A stretch of 64,000 nucleotides of DNA, from contig NC_089743.1 in assembly GCF_040412425.1 (NCBI RefSeq), positions 83,903,971 through 83,967,970 on the forward strand, given 5' to 3'. This document shows, one piece after another, positions 62,336-64,000 of this stretch. The stretch is from Macrobrachium rosenbergii. Its lineage: Eukaryota; Arthropoda; Malacostraca; Decapoda; Palaemonidae. Both the position numbers and the translations under genes were made by a program. The notes beneath the pieces are model-generated. The model had not been told where the DNA came from, searched no databases, and saw nothing but the letters and a program-made list of their open reading frames with translations. How positions within the stretch are numbered: position 1 is the first letter of the stretch; each line of letters opens with the position of its first letter.

Positions 62336-63419
62336 TTTTGCTGTGAGTGACGTTTTTGGTTTTATTTCAGTAGCTGGCATTTTACAATACATTTACATCA
62401 TCTGATTTATTTATTAATTTTTCTGGTTTTTAATTTATTTGGGTTCACTTACTTTATTTTTTTTTAACATAGGATGTTGGACTCAGTGACCTTTGATGTT
62501 ATGATGCCAGAGAACCTTTGGTAAATCAGTTTATCAGTTGCCTCAGCTAGCAATTTAGGCAAAACTTTAGATAACTTTATCCATATCCAAATAGAGATTG
62601 AGGTCAGAAATGAACTGAATTTCCAAAGCTAGGTAAACCAATGGTTACTGCTGCCTCAACCAGCTCATATAACTATCCAACTTTGGATAGCTCAGGGTGA
62701 ATTTGAATATGTAGACTGTCACACCAATCAGTTTATTCAATATAGGGTACCTCTGCAGGAAATAATGATTCTGCAGGTTCCAGCAAACCATGTTAAGTAA
62801 TGATTTCTTGTACTACAGTCTGGTTCCCTCACCCACCAATGAGAAAAGGCCAGTGTTAAGGTTGCAGGCTTTACAAACTGAATTTAAACTTCACATGCAG
62901 AGACAAAATTTCCTCTCTTCTGCTTTTTACATACACTAAATTTATTCTCAGCTTATTGTACAGTGGTTTAACTGTCTGACCAAACGTGTAGAATTTCATA
63001 GTCATTACAGATTATGGTGCCATTTGGCACTCCAACATTACAGCTATCAGTTCCAATAGTGAGATTAACTTTTACTTCATTTTATCAACCCTGCTGCTTC
63101 TCAGTAATAACTGAATGTCTTCAGCATTAATAACATATGCCAGTGTTGGATGCCAAGAGCCACTAGCATTACAGAAAAAATTTAATGTATTCGTGTTTTC
63201 CTTGTGACAAACACTTCTAGGAAGCTTATACTGTATATCTAATATCAGTTTATAAGTTACTGACTAATTATTTATGAGTGAATTCATCCCAACTCAGCTT
63301 AGCTTTCCACAGTTTGTTTTGGTAGTTTCCATATGATTGTTACTAAGTTTCCATATGATGGTTACTAAGTTTAACAAGCCTGTCTTGTCTGTCTAGATTA
63401 GGCTAGCTTGCCAATACAG
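62336..63419 (+). other. Unassigned sequence
   Basis: No exon recognised. A 21-bp direct duplication (gtttccatatgat-gttactaa) lies near 63325-63372. Confidence 0.45.
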
Positions 63420-64000
63420 GTTCTTCCTTTTGGGCAGCCCATAACAATTTTAACAAGCCAGTTTGATCAAAGTCCTTGTAAAACAAATGGAGACAGCTCT
63501 CTGTTTTTCAAGCTCTGCACTTCATCAGCTTTGGTCCATCAAGCCATTTCTAAGTCTTCGAATCCTCCTCGTTCTAAGTTGGTTTCCCAACAGCGTTCCT
63601 TTCAGTCCCGTTCCTCTAGTTCTTTTACTTTGAAGGCCATTTGAGCTTTGATCCTGGTACCTCAAGGCCCAAAGCCTTTCCTCAAAAAGACTACGATTGC
63701 CTCATCATCCAGCAGGTCATGGTCAGGCTCCTGCTGCAGCAGCCAACAAGGGTTCCCAGCAGTGTTCCTTTCAGTCCTGTTCCTCTAAGCCCACAAGAGG
63801 CTTTAGAGGTAAGATGAGGATAAATGATAGAGTAGGTGCCCTCCCCACAGTTTGTCACCAGGTGGGGATGCATGGTGAAACATTGGGCTAAATGGCAGGT
63901 CTTTGGAGCAGAAGAGTGGGTAGTAGATGTTCTTCGAGGTGGGATATCTACTACCCTTTGACTTCTCTCCCCTTCTCTCCAATCGGCCTCCTCATCATGT
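63420..64000 (+). pseudogene. Third DIRS-like fragment, Gag end to start of reverse transcriptase, cut by the window edge
   Basis: Two similar Gag-end blocks occur: SQQRSFQSRSSSSF (near 63588-63630) and GSQQCSFQSCSSKPTRGFRG (near 63738-63800). The second is preceded by PHHPAGHGQAPAAAANK. The frame then gives HWAKWQVFGAEEWVVDVLRG (63867-63935), which matches the beginning of the DIRS reverse transcriptase (compare EPWVLKVLKEG near 48870). A stop follows. It probably continues beyond 64000. Confidence 0.6.

Overview
This is eukaryotic nuclear DNA, most likely from a decapod crustacean such as a shrimp, crayfish or crab. That assignment is an inference. It rests on several interspersed repeats I recognise from decapod genomes, on very dense dinucleotide and trinucleotide microsatellites, on abundant DIRS-type (tyrosine-recombinase) and RTE-like retroelement debris, and on a metazoan multi-exon gene with GT-AG introns. 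There are no operons or CRISPR arrays, and nothing bacterial or phage-like.

Layout. Positions 1-22.4 kb are gene-poor. They are packed with (AT)n, (ATT)n and (GA)n arrays and three interspersed families: a tRNA-derived SINE (family A), a hairpin-rich repeat of about 0.4 kb (family B) and a SINE-like repeat (family C). A tandem duplication with a unit of about 0.65 kb is bounded by (GA)n arrays. An intact intron-containing tRNA-Leu(CAA) gene lies at 22467-22583.

Positions 26.2-59.3 kb hold the only protein-coding gene I can support. It is an AIG1/ADTRP-family membrane protein on the + strand; the vertebrate members are threonine-type FAHFA hydrolases. Three different exons (26221-26373, 39799-39963 and 45543-45698) each encode a start methionine, the first membrane helix and the GGR-[FL]-KYLT block. 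That block aligns with the catalytic Thr region of the family. All three end in phase 0 at a GT donor. Only one copy of the next exon (53323-53460) and of the following exon (59056-59273, carrying the NHxMH block with the catalytic His) is present. The locus therefore looks like one gene with three interchangeable N-terminal exons, each supplying its own catalytic Thr to a shared body. The C-terminal exon or exons lie beyond the right edge.

The introns are full of mobile-element remains: a broken DIRS-like element of about 5.1 kb (46.04-51.18 kb), a DIRS 5' terminal fragment (34.9 kb), a second and a third DIRS-like fragment (56.6-58.3 kb and 63.4 kb to the edge), RTE-like LINE pieces (24.8, 37.2 and 60.7 kb), two copies of a LINE C-terminal zinc-knuckle segment (25.5 and 62.2 kb), a pogo/Tigger-like element abutting a MITE (43.5-44.65 kb), a second copy of that MITE inside an (AT)n array (38.5 kb), and a 90-bp foldback hairpin (38.05 kb). 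All retroelement ORFs seen are broken.
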